DNA of 64,000 bases from NCBI RefSeq assembly GCF_027943255.1, contig NC_072896.1:39520501-39584500 (forward strand). The letters are read 5' to 3'. Shown here piece by piece: positions 60,005-64,000 of the stretch (position 1 is the stretch's first letter; each line of letters begins with the position of its first letter). Source of the stretch: Anastrepha obliqua (lineage: Eukaryota; Arthropoda; Insecta; Diptera; Tephritidae). A program made the translations under genes and the position numbers. Below the pieces are notes generated by a model. It saw only the letters and a program-made list of their open reading frames with translations, ran no database searches and had not been told where the DNA came from.

Positions 60005-60937
60005 AAGGGTGGTTAAATTTCAAGGCCCGATGCTCAATGTGAACCACACTTAAACGCCAAGGTTTTTTCTGCATTTCATTTGACACTTTTCAATTTCAGA
60101 CTAGCTCAATTTGAAACATGGAAAGATACATAATCGAGCAACGTGTTAAAGTTATTTCGGCTTATTATGAAAAGGGGCGTTCAAATCAAAATGCATATCG
60201 CGCACTTCGGGACTCAGTGATGAGGCACATTTTCACCTAAGTGGATTCGTCAATAAGCAGAATTGCCGCATTTGCCGCGAATAATAATCCAAGAGTGATT
60301 GCCGAAAAACCAATGCACCCACAAAGAGTGACTGTTTGGTGCGGTTTATGGGCCGGCGGCATCATTGGGCCGTATTTTGTCCAAAATGAGGCCGGTCAGG
60401 CAGTTACTGTGAATAGTGTTCGCTATCGTGAGATGATAACGAACTTTTTATGGCCCGAATTGGAAGATATGGATGTGGACGATATGTGGTTTCAACAGGG
60501 CGGTGCCACTTGTCACACCGCTAACGAAACAATGGCTCTTTTGCGCGAAAAATTTGATGGCCCAATAATCTCACGTCGCGGCAATGTCAATTGGCCGCCA
60601 AGATCATGTGATTTGGCACTGTTGGACTTCTTTCTTTGGAGTTATTTGAAAGAATAGGTGTACACCGATAAGCCAGCAACAATTCAAGAGCTAAAGGATG
60701 AGATAATTCGGCACATTAACGGCATAGAACCTCAATTATGCCTCAGCGCCATCGGCAATTTGGAGCATCGGATGGAGGTGTGCCGCCGTGACCGCGGCGG
60801 CCATTTGGCCGATATTTTGTTCCATGCGTAATTGAGCCATACCAATATTATCATAATAAAGAGAAATGATAATAATTTCTTAAAAAGAATGTATTTTATT
60901 CAAAATCAACACCGACTAGTGAAACTTAACCACCCTT
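60005..60937 (+). mobile_element. mariner-superfamily deletion derivative (family of 27740-28938)
   Basis: Inverted ends aagggtggttaaatttcaag/...cttaaccaccctt lie between TA dinucleotides. The + strand starts MERYIIEQRVKVISAYYEKG and continues to NAYRALRD. A deletion then joins to SDEAHFHLSGFVNKQNCRI (first Asp). After a frameshift: VTVWCGLWAGGIIGPYFVQN, MWFQQGGATCHTANETMALL, NVNWPPRSCDLALLDFFLWS, stop, KPATIQELKDEIIRHINGIE. It carries the same Asp to Gly change (QQGGA) as the copy at 27740-28938. Confidence 0.9.
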
Positions 60938-61161
60938 TATAAAGCATTGTAAAAACCTCCGAATCTTCAACTTTCTAGAAAAGACAGGCCAATAAAAGCT
61001 CAACAACAGCGCTGCCCATCTTCCGAACAGTTGAAAATAATTTCATCATATTTCACTTAATCTTATTAAATTTTTGCACAATGCATTTATGTATGTAGTA
61101 TTTAATTCCCTTAATCGGTTAAAGTCCAATATACCTATAAATAAATTAACATATGTATGTA

Positions 61162-61453
61162 CAAGGTGACGGAAATTAAGCACCCTATCGGAAGATTTGT
61201 AAATTTTTGCAAATGGTATCGTTAGGTTAAGTTAGGTTGAAGCGGTTGTCCTCAGGCTCATAGCCAATTGTGATGCCGCGTGGGAAATTTATCCTTATCT
61301 AAGGACACTTATGAACTGAACACCTTCAGACTGGTATATAAGCAGACAAGCAATGGAGCACCTAAAAGTCAAAATAAAGATTTACATAACTCAAAATTAT
61401 TATTTTTTAAAAAGCAAAAAAATTGTTTAAGTTTTTAATTTTGCGCCACCTTG
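61162..61453. mobile_element. MITE of the caaggtggcgcaaaattaa family
   Basis: Left end caaggtgacggaaattaagc and right end ttaattttgcgccaccttg are imperfect inverted repeats. Holds a foreign piece at 61222-61300 (gttaggttgaagcggttgtc) also found at 11690-11775. Confidence 0.6.
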
Positions 61454-61714
61454 CACTTGTTCGAACAATGTCACATAATATTAATCAGTTTTCGTTGAAA
61501 TGAGTGAGTGTGTATTTCAATTAATTTATAACTAAGTAAGTTCTTTGTGCTTGACTTGAAAATTATGGGGATCTTTAACGAGAACCACTTAAATCACACT
61601 TTACTTAACCTGTTAAATGAAATATATAAAAGGGTATCTCCTATACATATGAACTAGCGTACTTACTAAGCACGAGTATGTGGACACATATTTTTATATA
61701 TATTATTTTTGATA

Positions 61715-62262
61715 AAGGGTATTTCAAAAGTGACAACTAGATGTCAATAGGGCCTAGGCAGTCCATTTTTTTATGTCATCTTTGACATTTCTCAAGTAGC
61801 CAGCTGTACAATTTTATCTGACAGAACACCGCGTTTACTCGTATTATAAAAAATGTTCGGTCTTTAAGAACAACATAGCGAAAAGTTCGGGATTTTTTTT
61901 AGTGAAAACTATCGTCCGAATGAGTCGACAAATCAAATATTGGTGAAAAAAGTTTAAGAAACTGTTCCTGTCGAAGATTGAAAAAGCGCTGCCAGACCAA
62001 AAACTGGACGTTTTGTTGAAGATTTTGTTGCTGTAGCGCGAAGTGTTGCTGTGTCTCGACGTTCTCAAAAATTAGGCATTCGAGAATCGACGGTTTTGCA
62101 AATTTTAGCTGTAGACGTGGACATTTAAATGTAATTTGACATTTTTCACATATAACTGTTAAGATCCGTATTTTGAACAAACATAGTGAAACCTGAAAGA
62201 ATCTAAATGTTCACATGTTTTATTTTAAAACAATATCTAGGTGCATCTTTGGAAAGACCCTT
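61715..62262 (+). mobile_element. mariner-superfamily deletion derivative, third family
   Basis: Ends aagggtatttcaaa and the near complement ggaaagaccctt lie between TA dinucleotides. The + strand keeps the HTH part: NYRPNESTNQILVKKV, stop, ETVPVEDWKSAARPKTGRFV and VSRRSQKLGIRESTVLQIL. The catalytic core is missing. Longer open frames on the - strand here are shadows. Confidence 0.75.
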
Positions 62263-62718
62263 TACAAAAGTTCGGAGTATTTTTGGTAATCATGAATTAC
62301 TATGTGCTGTCATCTTTTTAATTTACTTGCTTTCTTAAGAAAATACTTACATAATATACATATGAATATATAAGTACACATATAAAAATGCAATTGATAA
62401 TATTATTTCAAGAAAATATCACTTTCCATTAAAAGGAAGTAACAATAAGTGAAATTCAAGCTCATCAGATTTAGTTTTTCAAAACAAATGCCCTGGTAAT
62501 TTAGTGAGTAGTGGATTTTCGGTTAAAATAACAATAATTTAGTGAATAGTGGATTTTCGGTTAAAATGCATAAAAACGATTTTTTTAAATTTATTTTTTT
62601 ATTATATACATTGTGAATTATGCATGCTTTAGCAATGTCAAGTACAAATAATAAGAAAAAACACTGCCCATTCACTGGGTTATAATGCCTAAATCGGGTG
62701 CGGTCTGTCAGCCTTATA
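62263..62718. repeat. Intergenic/intron sequence with a 38-bp tandem duplication
   Basis: taatttagtgagtagtggat plus ttcggttaaaat occurs at 62497-62529 and again, with one change, at 62535-62567. Nothing else was recognised. Confidence 0.7.
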
Positions 62719-63212
62719 ACGGGTGATCAGATTGGAGGTACTGTTTCCAATATGGCCACGCATGACTACTGTCAAAATAAATACATTTTCTTTTCAGTAT
62801 TCATTGGCATTTCATCATGGAAAGACTTACGTCTCAACAGCGTTTACAAATCGTGCAATTGTATTACGAAAATCGAAGCTCTGCGGCCTATAGGCTGGAT
62901 AAATCATAGGCCCATATTTCTTCAAAGACGAGGCTGGTGCAAATGTAACAGGGAATAGCGACCGCTATCGCGCCACTGCTAATAACTTTCTTCAGGCATT
63001 GAAAGCAAACATTACTGAAGTTGTTCACGATATACCGACCAAAGTCCTCCAGCCAATCATGCAAAAGAGGTGTTTACGTATGACCGAATTACGGCGCAAT
63101 TGTGACCAACATTTGAAAGGGATTATTTAAAAAAAAAATGTCATGCATGGTTTTATACAAAAATAATAAAGATTGCACAATAAATATCCAATACCAATAA
63201 ATTGAGCACCCT
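62719..63212 (+). mobile_element. mariner-superfamily deletion derivative, fourth family
   Basis: Near-inverted ends cgggtgatcagatt and aattgagcaccctt. Transposase start at about 62817 reads MERLTSQQRLQIVQLYYENR. It then joins to ANVTGNSDRYRATANNFLQA-like and C-terminal pieces (PTKVLQPIMQKRCLRM, ELRRNCDQHLKGII). About 500 bp remain. Confidence 0.75.
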
Positions 63213-64000
63213 TCTCTCAACTGATTTCAAAAACAGAGTGGCGCTTTTAATATTCAATACAAAAAAACCCATTCTTTTTCCAGATAAAATACATGACAAT
63301 CAAAGTGATCTAAATTTAAAACTACAGACGAATAGGATTTGCTCTGTTTGCATAGTTGCGTCAACTAAAGGATGAGCATCAGTAGACAACTTCGCCCTCT
63401 TCCTATCTGGCCCGATTGCGAAATCCGTTGCCGAAAAGTGATACAGATAATTTATTGCTTCATGCTAGTATGCAACCCATTGAAAAATGCCAAAAATTAA
63501 TAAATAATTTCTATTTCTTTTCCTAATTATACCTACTTCTAAGTGCTCTGCCAATTCTTATTAATTTCGTTGCAAAAAAATGTTTTTGTTTTTATTTGGA
63601 AAGTGGCTTGTGAGAATTTTGCAAAAAATTTCTTTGTCACATAAATAAAGATTAAGACCTTTCGAGGCGTCTGACAACGCGTGACAATAAATCTGTTCTA
63701 CTAATCTCAGTGTATGTGGATTATCAAGAACGTGGGACATGTGCTCTTTGGACCTTTTGGAGTCACTTGGAAAGAAATGACATATACCTATATTTTATTT
63801 TTATTAATGCCTTGATGCAGCTGTGGTAAAATGAAGCATCACACACTGTCGCAGTCAAAAGAGAAGCAGACGCCTCTAATAAGCTGTTCAACTTTGTCTA
63901 TGGCGTAAAGAAAAGCATACAATTTTATAGAAAATTAACCGCCGGCTTCTACTTCCTGAACCCAAATTATACGTTTTTTAAGTATAGGTCCATAGCAGCT
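63213..64000. other. Window end, nothing recognised
   Basis: No exon of the Dawdle-like gene, no transposon ends and no RNA gene seen. Confidence 0.4.

Noticed and set aside
61899..62180. 93-codon - strand open frame
   Set aside because: Antisense shadow of a mariner-type HTH region on the + strand.
1..64000. CRISPR arrays, LTR retrotransposons or rRNA genes
   Set aside because: No regularly spaced repeats, no long terminal repeats with gag/pol/env-type coding, and no rRNA-like sequence were recognised.

Overview
This is a window of nuclear DNA from a higher fly. It has AT-rich spacer, GT-AG introns of 60-130 bases beside multi-kilobase ones, and single-exon pieces of recognisable animal genes, with no bacterial-style operons. 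The tRNA-derived short interspersed element and the mix of mariner, Tc1, pogo and non-LTR elements resemble tephritid fruit flies, but that family assignment is an inference.

Two host genes are visible. On the + strand, 13 coding exons between 1545 and 20888 encode the last 1146 residues of a voltage-gated calcium channel alpha-2/delta auxiliary subunit. The exons read through in frame, and the N-terminal part lies upstream of the window. On the - strand, exons at 58708-59090 and 58417-58584 encode the end of the prodomain, the furin site and the whole mature ligand of an activin-type TGF-beta protein, most like Dawdle. The second of these exons is short and easily missed. Its upstream prodomain exons were not found up to 64000. 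The two genes converge, about 37.5 kb apart.

Almost everything else recognisable is mobile DNA. 1-1544 is alpha-2/delta intron holding a mariner and a SINE. The 3.6 kb intron (2364-5995), the 8.2 kb intron (7766-15992) and the 3.2 kb intron (16997-20241) are packed with decayed transposons. The last is largely a pogo/Tigger element with a LINE nested in it. 21-58 kb is intergenic: AT-rich spacer with R1, jockey, RTE-like and R4/Dong-like LINE fragments, a second full-length pogo/Tigger element with matching ends (31851-34236), two SINE families, several deletion derivatives of mariner-superfamily elements, and MITEs. 59-64 kb is intron or upstream sequence of the ligand gene, with four more DNA elements.

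No new multi-gene system was seen. The most distinctive structure is at 46.0-46.8 kb: two tandem 5'-truncated copies of an R4/Dong-type retrotransposon carrying a restriction-like endonuclease domain, each bounded by TAA repeats and each ending in the same roughly 93-base GC-rich 3' UTR. All family assignments come from reading translations by eye. Element boundaries without terminal repeats are approximate.
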